NCBI GenBank assembly: GCA_021399445.1
Contig: JAJTUQ010000001.1
Coordinates: 7,874,001 to 7,938,000, forward strand
Source of the DNA: Xylogone sp. PMI_703
Lineage: Eukaryota; Ascomycota; Leotiomycetes
DNA length: 64,000 bases
Direction: 5' to 3'
Part shown: positions 36,301 to 48,311 of the stretch, one piece after another
Layout: every line of letters starts with the position of its first letter
How positions within the stretch are numbered: the first letter of the stretch is position 1
The notes under the pieces: model-generated
What the model saw: the letters and a program-made list of their open reading frames with translations, nothing else
What the model was told of the DNA's origin: nothing
The model's database searches: none
Translations under genes and position numbers: made by a program

Positions 36301-38694
36301 TGTCTCCCCCCGTTTGCACTGGACCTGAGCTGCTCAAGCTTGTGCTGGATGGACTTGACTCGGCGTGGGTTTTCTTGCTGCGTGCCGAGCCACACCATCT
36401 CACACCTCCGGTTACTGAGAGACCCAAGCCTCGCTACTTTGCTCTATTGGCTCCGTTGATAATAACTTCGGGTCATGCGGTACAGCTGATGGTAATACTA
36501 TCAGTGGGAGGTCTGAATGTGGGAGTTTTATGTTCTTTCTGATTGGATATACTGGTCGACAATGGCGATTCATCTAATCAATGGCTTCACACAATTCCGT
36601 GCTATACTTCCTGAAAAAGCAACTACTGAGACATCAAGATCGGGATTGATGAGGGCCGGGCATGATATTCCTCAAACTCACATGTCTAGATCGGCATGCA
36701 GGCCGACCCCTTCTTGGCCGGGATAGTTCTAGTGGCTCTTTGTTCCATAAGAAAGACCATGAGCTTTCCTAGAATGGAATATTCTGTTCAACAGCAACTA
36801 GCCTACCCGCTCTTCATCCTTTGTTTACTTGTGACTATGGCTGCATGGATATTGTATCCAGTTCTCACTACTGAGCTGGGCAGATGGGTGTGATGCGACC
36901 TGGACGCAAGGGATGTGGCAAGGGGGCGTTTACATCTACGGAAGGCAATTCTAATCGGAGACACAAGACTACTAGTACGGATCGTATCTACGGCAGTGAG
37001 TGTGGCTGGACCGAGTGCCCTAGGTTTCGCATATATGGTGAAGCAATACTCAGTACAGTAGAGTTTTGGTCTCCCACCATCTCGTCACATATGAATCGCG
37101 GCTTGCTTCCTTGCTCGCGAGCTTTCATCGTCACAATACGATGCAATGAAGAGCCAGGTTACAGGTATTGTGTTAAACAAGGTCCGATACAATGTAATTA
37201 AGGATTTGTATTGAGGTCACAAAGATCCTTCGGCAAAATCCTTTGATATCCACGCCAAAATGGAGGGGAAGATATTGACAGGGGCAGAGAAACTTGAAGG
37301 TTATTGCCGGGACGAGCCTGAAGGATTCTCGGCCTGGATACCTATGATCTATTTGCTGCGCCGCATGTATCCAGAGCGCACATGCGACCCGTTCGGCGGC
37401 CTGTTGGACTGTCGACAACACATCTTATCTGTCCTGCAGGTCACCCACTTATGGCCAGTCTTCACATATTGCTGTAGAGCATTTCTATCATCCGGACGCA
37501 AACTGAAAATGATGGGCCATTCTACTGAAGGATGTCTCTGAGATCATCATGCGAGGGGTACATTTGATAGATCAGAAGGTCGGGAGTGCTCCAAAACGAC
37601 AATGTAGAGACTACCTCGTCCTCGGCCAGACCGAGTGTCCCGAATTGTCCTGATTCTCCAGACTCTCTTTCTCCTGAATGCTATGGTAACAGTATACGGT
37701 ACCTTCCACACACTACGATCCATGGTGGCATTCGTAACCGTCGCGGTCGACGGAAAGGAACGGCCTGGCCCGCAGCACTACGGTCATTAGTCTGTTGCGG
37801 GTTAAGCGGATGGTGACACCAGAATAATACCCACCAATCGGGTTGTGGAGACGACGGCTGGTTATGCACACCAACACCCTCTCAGTCACAGCTCAATCAG
37901 AACGTTGCGCACAAGGAAGATCAACTGCAGGTAATACTGAATCGATGCACCAGCAGGCCGCCCGGCTCTAGAACACACCCAATCAGCTCCGAGTTTCTAG
38001 ATGGAGGGCGGTAGGGGTTCTCGATCGTATACGCAGCCACCCTCCGTGACGCCGACAACCCCTTTGCTCCCTTTCCTTGTCCAGGAATGCATGACTCAAG
38101 GGAGAGATGCTCAGTTGTGACATATCATAAAGTCTATGGAATGGAAATGCAGGTGAATTGGACAGGAATGAGCGAGATGAAGCCCAACTGTTCATGTGAG
38201 CTTGTCACGCTCGAGTACAGCATGGTGGGTTGCAGTACCAAACCGTCGGGACGGTACGGAGGGAACATGCCGCGTCAAGTCGCATCCAGCGTGCTATGGT
38301 TGCTAATTAGGACAGGCACTTCTGTTAAATTAATTCCAAATTCAAGCAGAGGAGCTAGGCTACCGCCTGGTTGTGTGCGCATAGCGATCGCACTGTGGTC
38401 TGCTTTGACAAGAGACAGTGTAGAGGTGAGTCTTAACAAGCTGTACTGGATGACATAGAACAGGCTCTCACTACCATTTCACCGTAAAATTAAAGCATCT
38501 CAAGCAGAAATGGAACTGTATAGTATAGTTTGTATCAAACCTACAGAGTGACCTTTTGTATATCCATGAGAGTCATGCTTCACAGCAACAGCGACTCCTG
38601 ATCGGCGTAGTTCATATAGTACAAGACAACATAATGTAGTGTAATAAAATACACATACAATCGATGAATCTATCTCCATGAAGAGACATCAGCA
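33340..38694. other. 5.4-kb region without a convincing gene
   Basis: 33340-34700 is probably the promoter and leader of paralogue B. A GATGAT microsatellite lies at 33590-33614. Open frames at 33698-34297 and elsewhere overlap on both strands and show no family signal. Between 36231 and 36893 pieces with membrane-protein character occur in different frames (see findings). 37260-37541 is another unrecognised open frame. The region may contain one or more decayed genes. Confidence 0.5.
33590..33614. repeat. GAT/GTGATGAT microsatellite
   Basis: Tandem GATGAT(G) units upstream of the minus-strand 12-Cys gene. Confidence 0.85.
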
Positions 38695-40359
38695 TCAGAC
38701 ATCCCCACCAAATCCAACAGGTCTTCTCCTCCCACCAGACTCCGGTATGATAGCCATAGCCTTATACACCTTCCCCATGCCACTCCCTCCCCTATCAACC
38801 AACCTCTTCCACGAGCTCTCAACCCTCTTCCGCTTCTCCTCATCATCCTTAAGCCCTCTCACCAGCATCTCCGCTCTCTCCTTGATCCCCATAGCATGGA
38901 GAAACATCCCCTGCTCAATCGGGCCATGCACCTCAACTCCAGGCGACGCTTCCAACGCCGCGTCAGCGAGCGCGGTGAAGTCCACGTCTGCAGAGATATC
39001 CACCAGTCCCGGCTGACTTAGCGGCGAGACCATCCTGTGCTCGCGGATTCCGCGCAATGAGTTCGTAGGGATGGTGTCTGCGGGTCCGTAGTCGAGGATG
39101 ATGGCTGCTCCTGAGGGGGAAGATTTGGGAGACTCGTTGGAGCCGCCGATGAGGCGGGCGATTTGCTGGGCGTAGACGTGTGATTCGGGGGAGATCTCTA
39201 TGAGGGAGTTGGGGATTGATTTCAGCGCGCGATAGCGGGGTGAGAGCTCGGGGAGGTACAAGCTGTGGGGTGTTGAGGCCTTGGAGAGCGTGAGTTCGAA
39301 TTCGGGGGGGTCGTTGGAGAGTTGGAGGGATTTGGGGGTGTTGAGAGTCGAGTGGGTTGATCGGGGGGGAGTTGGTGAGACGACGAGTTCTCGCCATTGG
39401 GGTTCTTTGGCTTGTCTGCTTTGGGTTGCTGAGGGGGTTAGAGTGTGTTCTCCTGTTGGTGTTTGGATGGTGTTTGATGATGATGGTTCTGCGGGAGGTA
39501 CGGATTGGAATGCGTGGATGGGGAGAGCATCGAAGAATTCGTGGGCTACTATGAAGGGGGATGTTTCTGGAGCTGAAATACGTGGTTAGATATTGTGTAT
39601 GAACGAAACGATAGGGTAACGTACTTGTAGGAATAAAACGAATGTTTTCGGTCCATATGATAGGAATTTTTGAGTATTTACTCGTGCTTTTGTAACCGAT
39701 TTCTGTCTCAGTCATGGGAGAGTCTCCGCATAATAGCTGCTTTTGGGTGTCTCTTAATGATGGACTGGTTTCCACCATATATACTGCTTCAATGCTTGAA
39801 GCCATTGGCTTAAAATTCCGGATTGTCTAGTGGTAGGGTTCAGTCAAAGGGAAACAAACTTAAAGGATTAGAAAATAAACTTACTCGTAGCATATCATCC
39901 ATTAGAGTCCCTCTCCCAGGACCAATCTCAATCAGCTCGACACCTTTGCTCCTCTGTCCCTGTGCCATCCACTCCGCAACAAACCATATCCCAATAAGCT
40001 CTCCGAATATCTGTGATATTTCAGGCGAGGTTATGAAGTCTCCCTTCTGTCCGAACTGGTCTCGACCTTCATGCTTTGAGGTATAGTATCCACCTTTGTC
40101 AGCCGTCAAGCACATGCGCATGTAAGACGCAAGAGGAATGGGTCCAGTAGCCTAAATTGCATGTAAGTACTGAAATCAATAAATTGCCATCCGGGAAGCA
40201 TACCGTGATAGCTTCAGCTAGCTGCTTAGCTAGAGGCGTGGACCACTGTCTTGTATCTGTCGAAGACCACCTCGCAGCAAGGCATTGTGCACCAATTTTC
40301 CTGCACAATGCTCCCCGCAATTGTCTTCTGACCTGAGACTGTATAATAGACCTCATCAT
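38695..40359 (-). CDS. Mitochondrial protein arginine methyltransferase NDUFAF7 (MidA family)
   Basis: Exons 40204-40359, 39885-40151, 39625-39826 and 38695-39572 encode 500 aa. The start was placed at the first ATG of the frame ([16 protein letters not shown]), giving an Arg-rich mitochondrial presequence ending near RWSSTDTR. Family motifs are present: [31 protein letters not shown], the SAM-binding [29 protein letters not shown], and [23 protein letters not shown]7 symmetrically dimethylates an arginine of the NDUFS2 subunit early in complex I assembly. A low-complexity insert follows the DALPIHAFQ segment ([20 protein letters not shown]), common in fungi. Only 179 bp separate its start from that of the divergent CDK11 gene. 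Confidence 0.9.
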
Positions 40360-40538
40360 AGCTCTCTCCAATTGCTATCGTAACATCCTGTGCGCCTTGC
40401 CCCAAATTTTGTGAAAAAGTTATGCGAGGCTGACGATTAGGATCACCCAAAAAAATGTACTCGGATAGCAACTGATAACGATTCCATCATTGATCCACTC
40501 CCACATCCTTACATAGCTCCACACTACTTCACAACACC
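40360..40538. promoter_or_regulatory. Short divergent NDUFAF7/CDK11 promoter
   Basis: Only 179 bp lie between the two divergent start codons, so both core promoters and leaders must lie in or overlap this interval. No specific factor site is recognised. Confidence 0.5.
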
Positions 40539-42030
40539 ATGTCCGCGAAGATGAAGTCACGATGGGCGGACGACGAAGAGGATGCAGCTCTAGAGGCTCA
40601 ACGGAGGCGCGAAAAGGAGGAAAAGAAGCGGTTAAAAGCTGAAAAGCAGCGCAAGCAAGAAGAGGCTGCCGCGCGCGCCCAGCAGCAGCAGCAACATCAG
40701 CAACAGGAGACCGCGTCTTCTGCACCCACAGACGGCCAATCGCATGAAGAACTACCATCTCGACCATCTAAACGACGGAGATTAACACCCGAGCCGACGC
40801 CGCGGGCTGAGCTGCCTTCAGGAAAGCTCTTGCGGTTCCCAGAGACAGGATGGCAGCAATGTAGAAGCGTGGAGGATTTCGAGAAGCTGAATGACATTGA
40901 GGAGGGTGCGTATGGCTGGGTTTCAAGAGCGAAAGACACAGCTACGGGCAAAGTTGTTGCTTTGAAGAGGCTGAAGATGGATAACGCGCAGGATGGGATA
41001 CCGGTGACGGGATTGAGGGAGATACAGACGCTGATGGACTGTGATCATCCTAATATTCTGGCTTTACAAGAGGTTGTGGTCGGGGAGGATACATCGAAGA
41101 TTGAGAAGTAAGTACCTTAACATCTTCACTCACAATTTCTAGACTATGTTGTTGAGGAGTCAATATTCTAACCGTAGCTACAGTATCTTCCTAGTCCTTG
41201 ACTTCCTCGAACACGACCTCAAGACCCTCCTCGAAGACATGTCCGAGCCGTTCCTAACATCAGAAGTGAAAACTCTCCTGCAGCAACTAACATCCGGCGT
41301 TGCATACCTACACAACAACTGGATCCTCCACCGAGATCTCAAAACCTCCAATCTCCTCCTTAACAACCGGGGCCAGCTGAAGATTGCTGATTTCGGTATG
41401 GCGCGCTACTTCGGCGATCCACCACCTCGAATGACACAGCTGGTCGTCACGCTGTGGTACCGTGCTCCAGAACTCCTTCTGGGGGCTGAGAGATATGGAA
41501 CGGCTATAGATATGTGGAGTGTAGGCTGCATATTCGGTGAGCTCCTCACTCGAGAACCGTTGCTGCAAGGGAAGAACGAAGTAGATGAGTTATCTAAGAT
41601 CTTTGAGCTCTGCGGTATTCCTACCGAAGAAACCTGGCCCGGATTCAAAAGACTACCGAATGCTCGTTCCTTACGACTTCCTAATAACCCAGCTACTCAA
41701 GGTTCTGTTTTGCGGGCTAAATTCCCCTTTCTTACATCTGCTGGCAGCTCGTTGTTGACGTCTCTGCTGTCATTGAATCCAGCATCGAGACTCACGGCAA
41801 AAGAGGTGCTCGAACACCCATTCTTTTCTGAGGACCCAAAACCTAAGAGCACTGCTATGTTCCCTACCTTCCCGTCAAAAGCAGGCCAGGAGAAGCGGAG
41901 GCGAAGAGGAACTCCAAATGCTCCAATTAGAGGTGCAGCTCCTGGTTTACATGCTGTGGACTTCAGTGGCATCTTTGCGGGGAGAGAAGAGGAGGAGAAG
42001 GGTGGAGGTTTTAGTTTGAAACTGATATAG
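40539..42030 (+). CDS. Cyclin-dependent kinase 11 (CDC2L/PITSLRE type)
   Basis: Exons 40539-41107 and 41178-42030 encode 473 aa. Residues 1-100 are charged and low-complexity, with a KEEKKRLKAEKQRKQ coiled coil, a Gln-rich stretch coded by CAG/CAA repeats (40681-40710), and a KRRRLTPEPTP nuclear signal. The kinase domain shows IEEGAYGWV (glycine loop around residue 123), VALKRLK, the helix motif PVTGLRE (PITSLRE in animals), ILHRDLKTSNLLL, DFGMARYFG, VVTLWYRAPELLLG and DMWSVGCIFGELL. The C-terminal MFPTFPSK and GGGFSLKLI ends are specific to the CDK11 group. CDK11 associates with cyclin L and acts in transcription and splicing. Function in this fungus is inferred from the family. Confidence 0.93.
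40681..40710. repeat. CAG/CAA repeat coding for poly-Gln in CDK11
   Basis: A run of CAG and CAA codons interrupted by one CAT, so length polymorphism is possible. Confidence 0.8.
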
Positions 42031-42387
42031 ACAACCCTCTCATGTATACATCTTGATTGTACGATACCATTGGATAGTTGACAGAAAATACTGCATGATG
42101 GGAAAGCTTGTATCTCTTAAGCGTAGAAAGCTTTAACTATGTTTATATTTTTCTTAAAAAATATTAATACTTTTTTAGATTGACTATTATCTGCGTTGTT
42201 TCATTAGTATGAACAGTAATAACGCTCTTTATGCTATGCCAAAGTCATAATCCTCCGACCCAATATTTGCCAAACTCCAAGTCATCCAAAAAATAATCCC
42301 AGTCTAAAGGAGAGAGAGCAGCTGTAACATACTCCAGATTGCACCACCATATCACCATTTCATCGATTTCGGGGACAAATTAGCCTT
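42031..42387. other. Convergent intergenic, AT-rich
   Basis: 3' flanks of CDK11 and the minus-strand membrane protein; no gene seen. Confidence 0.6.
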
Positions 42388-43309
42388 CTACCAAATGATA
42401 CCCATTCCCGTAACGAACCACGTGAAGCTCAACACTGTAATAAGACCCATTCCTAGGACCATTCCCAATGCTCTCCTCTCCATATCGCCCAGTGCACCAT
42501 TGCAAGTAGGGCAAATGTAGTCGGCCAGTGGAACGTAGGGTTGCGGCGAGTACATTCCAAAGGTGTACTGGTTAAAAACAGCCAAATAACCAGCCTCGGC
42601 GGTGGCACTAATGCTGCTTGCTGCGTCATAGATGATGAGCGTATACATCTCTGTCAACAATGGGGCAGCAGCGGCAGTCTTCTGGTAGGCAGACGTGTCC
42701 CAGGTCACAGCACCTGTGGCGCCGTGAACCGTCTGATTCACGGCCAAGGTGTAGAGTTGTTTGTTTACGGTGCAGGTGGCCATAATGTCGAGAGCGGTAG
42801 GAGTAGCAAGCACGGAGGTCATGTTCCACTTGAAGGTCACGAAGTCGCCAATCTTGTAGTACTGGGGGCCATCGGTAATGGCAGGAGTGACAAGAGAGAT
42901 TCCACCAGCAGGATTTGTAGGGTCGAAAAGTGTGTGGTGTGATGTGTTGTTACTCTTTTGTGTCGAAGTCGGTTTGCCAGTCACCTTCCCGGTGCTCTTT
43001 CCTGACTGTGTAGAAGAGCCTGACTTGCCCCCACTAGTAGTTGATTGCTTACCACTCGGTGTAGGCGTAGGTGTAGGGCTTGATGATCCCGGAGTAGTTG
43101 ATTGTGCTGTATCTCAACACGTTAGTAACATGCTCCGCAGAAACAACCACAAAAGGACGACACTAACTCTTGTCATTATTATCATTGTTGTTGTCTTGCC
43201 GTACAACAAGAGAGTCTTTTGCCGGGAGGAAGTCGGGCCATGAAAGCGATGCAGCAACGAATGTCGAGAGCGAGAGGAGGAGAAAGGAGATAACTGTCAA
43301 GGTCCGCAT
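42388..43309 (-). CDS. Secreted/membrane Ser/Thr-rich protein, resembles fungal DUF7137 proteins
   Basis: Exons 43168-43309 and 42388-43106 encode 286 aa. Signal peptide (MRTLTVISFLLLSLSTFVAA), then a short linker with an Asn/Asp-rich run, then a Ser/Thr/Gly/Lys-rich stalk (residues about 50-95). The globular part has GGISLVTPAITDGPQYYKIG, DFVTFKWNMTSVLATPTALD, a conserved Cys pair, and NQYTFGMYSPQPYVPLADYICPTC. A terminal hydrophobic segment (LGMVLGMGLITVLSFTWFVTG) closes the protein and could be a membrane helix. This is what I remember of the fungal DUF7137 family, but I could not check it. It is probably a cell-surface or secretory-pathway protein. Confidence 0.75.
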
Positions 43310-44258
43310 CTTGGTTTGTTTACGCTAGCAGCCACACGAAGGAGCGAGTCGTTGAAACGTCAGGTACTCTCGTGCCTTGTCACTAAGATGGAATAATCGA
43401 ACAAAGCGATGCAAAGGATGTAGAGGGTATGGATTTTCCTTTGAGGTTTATAAATCGTGTGATTCGAGAACCGGGACGAAGTGTTGTTGTTGCTGCAGGG
43501 CCCCTTGATGAAACTCACACAGCCCGTCAAGGAGTCAGTCAGGAACCGCAACACAAAGGGCAAAATAGAGGCCGAACGAGTGAGGCCTGAACAGCGAGAG
43601 TATAAGAAGGGAGGATGGATTGAGGCTGGAAGATGGAAGGACGACGAGCGGAGGTGAAGGTAAAAGCTTTGTTTAGAAGCCCAGGCGGGAAGAGGATATC
43701 CTTGGCTGGGCAATTCAGGGGGTTGGTTGGTGCACGTCGCCTCTAGAATCTCGTGTTCGCAAGCTGTGGGGTGCGCGATGGCCTCCGATGCGCTAAATTT
43801 GGCATCACAGCCCCCTACGCTGCCCTGCCTCTCGCGAGTCTCGCCCAAGTCTTGCCATAACTCACCTCAGCGCTACACGTACCGGTACGGTACTGCGCTG
43901 TGTTCTTCCAGCTCGTAATATTTCCGTCTCATCACATGATTCCACATCTTGCCTTACTACAAAGTATACAAGACTGCGACTACTACTACACCCTCCAGAC
44001 GCACCTCTCGCTTCTCAATGGAACAATACAGCACAATGTGGCATGTGTATTGTGCATATTTCATTGTCTCATCCAGCAGCACGCAAACTTGGAACATCAG
44101 ACTCTGCGATCACTCCCAATGCCAGGCCACTGATACGAGCTTTCTGGATTAACTTATCATTCATTGTAGGTTATACCATGGTCCCATAAACAAACTCCGA
44201 TCCTATTCCTGGCCCCGCCCAATCCAAACGCCTGCGCTCAAGACCAAACCTTAACCAA
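43310..44258. other. Intergenic, promoter of the 42388-43309 gene
   Basis: About 950 bp without recognised gene. The left part is the upstream region of the minus-strand gene; the right part is the 3' flank of the universal-stress gene. Confidence 0.55.
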
Positions 44259-46155
44259 CTACGGCGTCTGTAAAGACTCTTCTGAAGAGCCACTGGGCCC
44301 CATTCGACCCTCTGCTTCCTCCTCATCGTCTTCGCCAGGCTTTCCCGATCCAGAACTATCTAATGAGGCAACTGATGCTTTTCTTCCTGCTGCTAGAGCC
44401 GCTGCCTCTCCCTGTTCCATCAAAGCCAGCTTCTTCTTCCTTTCAAGTTCCTGTTCCGAATGATCTACTTCTTCTACATTCTTCCCTAGCAGCGTATGCC
44501 CAGACACTACTTCGAAATCTCCCTCGTCCTCATCACTGAAGTCATCGCCGCTCATCATTGGGCTGTCCAGTTGCTCGGATATGGGACTCTTCATTACTGC
44601 CTCCGGGCTGCCTGCTCGAGAATCCACTGCGAAACTGTCCCGGGAAGTGTCTGTTGCGTCGCTCATTCTTGATGGCCGCTTTCGATGTGATAGGGAAGTT
44701 TCGAGGATCACTGGCTTTATTGTAGGATCAAACTGGGCTGGCAGACCAAGAGCAGAAGCTACCGCATGTGCCTCAGCATCTTCATCGTTGGTTGCCTCCA
44801 GAATAGGTGTGCTGGCACCGGCATTCGTCTCATGGCCGTTAATTCCGCTCTCCCGTAGTATCCTTGCATAATCCTGCCTCGTAGGGTCTGCGTCTCTCTT
44901 CTTCTTCTTTTTAAGCCTCTGCTCTGTAGGTCGTACCACTACCACTGGAATTGGTGAATACTGGAGGCACCATTTAGAAAAAGAGTTTCGGTTGCTGACA
45001 AGACCTTGGAACCCTCCCAAGCTGCGGCCTCGAGTACCAACTATCAGCATGGCTGGTTCGTAAATTTGTATCTAATTGACGATATTGTTAGCCCAAGCAT
45101 ACTCTCCCCTTTGCTATAAACTCACCATCTTCTGGAATGTCGTATGGACCTTGCCAACCGCAAACTCGAGCACGATGCTTATCGCTCTGTTATCGTCATT
45201 CTTTTTTTGTATTTGTTCCATCAATATCCTAGCCTCATCCTGATACTGCTTTCTTTCCAGATTCCTATCGCTTATCATCTTGGAATCCTTCTCAATTACT
45301 CTCAGACATATGATCTCATCGCCATCGTCCACAAGCTCCTCCAGCATCCATTGCAAAGCAATATCCGAATACGCATTCTCGTCAATCCCCACCATAAACG
45401 TGCGCGAGCGCTTCTTAAACTGGTAGCCCTTATGCTTTACGTTCAATGTAAATGAGATCGTGTTCTTCTCAGTAGGTTCTCCTCCGGCAAAGTTATCGAA
45501 TGATACATGAGGCTGGAATCGACTATTCGGGGGTTCCAATATTAGTGCCATTGTCCAGATAAGAATACACAGTACTCATAAAGCAGAGGGAAATTGTAAA
45601 GCATCGAAAGAACGCATCATAGCTATCAACGATAACCCCGCCCGCGTCACCATGTGACACGAACCTCTCCGTGATCGACCCAAGCCAGCCTACCTATGTA
45701 AGCGAACTAAGGCTGAGCGCGGCGGGAAGGAGCGAGTGGAGTGTGTTAGGCTTCCCGGTCGAAGAAAACGCATGTTCAAAAGATACTTGATCTATGTACC
45801 CATCCCCCCAAGAACCGCAACGATCAGAAACAGTTTGAGGGAAGAATTCGACTTACACAGGTGGTGGAGGGGATGACGACCTCACCCGAGCTCCCAATGG
45901 TGGCCTTGTCGGCGCAGTTGAGGATGGCTTCTCCTTTCCAGGTTTCTCTGCTTCCTTGAACGAGATGGTACCGCTGGATATCGACGCGGTTCTGCCATGA
46001 TTATGATTATTGTAATGCGATTCCACATGCTCTGTGATAGGATCCAATCGCGAAGGAGGTGGGTAGTTCTCACTGCCACCAATAGCGAGACTGAGGGGAG
46101 ATGTAGGAGGGGTGTTGTATGGTGATTGTTTGTTAAAAGAAGGCGAGGATGACAT
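44259..46155 (-). CDS. Universal stress protein (USP) domain protein with disordered head and tail
   Basis: Exons 45857-46155, 45126-45522 and 44259-45071 encode 502 aa. Residues 1-100 are disordered, Ser/Pro-rich, ending RVRSSSPPPPV. The conserved fungal lead RFQPHVSFDNFAG and ISFTLNVKHKGYQFKKRSRT opens the USP fold: TFMVGIDENAYSDIALQWML, DEIICLRVIEKD and, after the second intron, MLIVGTRGRSLGGFQGLVSN and SPIPVVVVRP. The ATP-type G-x2-G-x9-G-S/T signature is altered: the last Gly is Val (GLVSN). The last about 190 residues are acidic and phospho-site-rich. The open frame beginning MALILEPPN at 45551 is not the true start; exon 1 splices in a few codons later. Role in stress or nucleotide sensing is inferred from the family. 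Confidence 0.86.
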
Positions 46156-46782
46156 GACAACTTGGATTGACCGTAGCTAAATAGTTGCTAGCCTCTGGAT
46201 ATCGATACCTCCGACTATAGTCCAACTAGTAACCTGGCCTGCCGACAAGGTAGTTGTTGCTGAAGGAGAATAGGCCGTGATTATTCGTAACACATGTCTT
46301 TCGGGCGGCAGAAGGCGAGCTTATGAACAAAGGAAAAAGGAAGCTGGTTGCGCTCCACAAGTAATTTCGCCGAAAGCTGATGATAGGAGGCCGTTAACGA
46401 CCCCGTATAAAGCGCTGATTTGTGTCGTAATGTAAAAGAGAAAAGCAAGGTGTCGGTGAAGCATGCTGCATTACTGTATGGGTTGCCCCGCCAAGCCTTG
46501 CACAGCTGGCTCAGCCGCGCCTTGCAGCCTCGTCACAAGATCACGACTACGAATAGAACGCTTTACTCAGTTAGGAATACAATGTATTTTGTTTTCATAA
46601 TCTGTGTCATTTTTATGAATTATTCACCAACATTCTTTTTCCTTTCTTTAGGGCTGCTATGTAGCAACTGCGTGTCCTTCAGCATATCCCTCTACCCACA
46701 ACATCAAGAGCCTCTTTCCAACCATTACGCCGTGCCATGCAATCCCAGAAACCCAGTCGCGAGAGAAATGGAATAGGAACAT
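46156..46782. other. Intergenic between USP and eIF3L genes
   Basis: Upstream region of the minus-strand USP gene and 3' flank of eIF3L. The frame 46420-46776 (+) has no recognisable content. Confidence 0.55.
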
Positions 46783-48311
46783 CTAGTATGTCCGGGCCAA
46801 GTTACGCAAGTACCAGTCTACCAATTTGCGACCAACCTTTGCTTCTGAGATATGGATCAAATCCTGAGGAAATAGTTAGCACATATCCATCAGCCCATGT
46901 TGTGGATTACTTACCCCTTGCATAGCATAATCTAGATCATTAGCATTTACAACTTCTCCATCTAGTAGTCCATTATCCGTCCATCTAATCTGTCGGCTTC
47001 TCTGTTTGTTGACGAGCAACCAGCCCCTAAGCTTCTCAGGCTCAACCTCGAGGAAACCTGCAAGTTTTCTCAAATCCATGGTGGTGTAAAGACGGAGATA
47101 TGACTTGACAGTAGGGCTCCACATGTTAGTCTTGACTTCATCCATGAAGATGGCTAGGTGGTGCTCGATGGGATCCACGTTGAGTTCTGGGTTGTCGAAG
47201 TCAGGAGGAGTCGGGGAAATGAATTTGGGGCAAGAAGAGCGGAAAAGCTCTTCAAAGATTGGTAGAGACTCTGGGCCCCCTCTCTGAAGCTTAAGGAGTT
47301 GGTCACCATACTTTTCACGGAGTGCGGTGTGGATGGTATCATCGAGTCTAGTAGGGTGGAAAGCCACGCAAATAGCGATGAGGGCATACATCTGATCGTT
47401 CTTCTTTGAGATCGAATCGTATTGGGCATTTTTCTGGAAGTTCTTGGTTCTTGAAACGTAGATCAAGATATGGCTGAACATGCGGATAGCATCTGCGTAT
47501 CTGCGCATCATCATGTAGGAGAAGCCTACATAATAATAAGTTGTAAAATGTGCCGCCATGACACGAGCAAACATAGCTTTCTTGTTTAACTCAATATCAT
47601 CAAGAGTCTTCAACGCAAGGCTGAAATCGCCAAGGAGACAATGGACTCGCAGCAAGCCAATAATCGAAAAATATCCGAGCATTCGATACAAAGGCTTGGA
47701 ACCATAGTCGCCGGCAACAGCCATCGGATCCTCGTTTCGCTTCATAGCTGCAAGCTGCTCATTGATTTGCGATCTCTGGATAAGAGAGTAAAGAACGTTC
47801 AGTACACTATAGCAGCCCCATGTGTTCGGCGCTTCTCTCAGAATTTGGATTTCTTCTTCATTGCTTCCGTGACGCGCAACGCGGTTTCTATAGGAGCAGA
47901 AAGAGTTGAACTGGTAAATAAATTCGTCGATTACATCCCACGCCCAGTAGTACTAATGAGAGGTCAGAATTTGGATAATCAGAATTTTCTAAGATTGCGC
48001 ACCGAAGGTGGTTCTAGGTCGACGGGACCATCCGAGTTCAAGATGAAGTGAAACAAACTGCAATAGTTATCATAACTAGCAAATTTGACTTCAAGTGTAG
48101 CAGAGAAATCCAAGGGCTGCGCAGCAGCAGCCAATCTTGACTGGATGTCATCTGCTGCCTGTTGCATGCCCATTGAAGAGACTTGCTCCAATTCCTCCAT
48201 TCCCTCATATTGAACCTGCTCTCTGTAGTCGGCAACGAGAGCCTCCTCCTCGACGTCCGACTCGTCGTCCATGGCTCGGACCGCAGATACACCGTTCTGA
48301 AAGGCACTCAT
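46783..48311 (-). CDS. Eukaryotic translation initiation factor 3 subunit L
   Basis: Exons 48003-48311, 46915-47952 and 46783-46863 encode 475 aa, the typical eIF3L length. The start is MSAFQNGVSAV; the frame continues upstream only through a TTG. Landmarks: YYWAWDVIDEFIYQFNSFCSYR, NTWGCYSVLNVLYSLIQ, PLYRMLGYFSIIGLLRVHCL, FTTYYYVGFSYMMMRRYADAIRMFS-like helices, and the PCI-region LRLYTTMDLRKLAGFLEV. The last exon adds DLIHISEAKVGRK and ends RTY. eIF3L is a non-core subunit of the eIF3 complex that promotes 43S assembly; it is present in filamentous fungi and absent from budding yeast. Very confident. Confidence 0.95.

Noticed and set aside
45114..45551. Separate gene starting MALILEPPN
   Set aside because: The in-frame splice acceptor at 45523-45525 joins exon 1 (45857-46155) to give the conserved RFQPHVSFDNF; this ATG lies in the intron.
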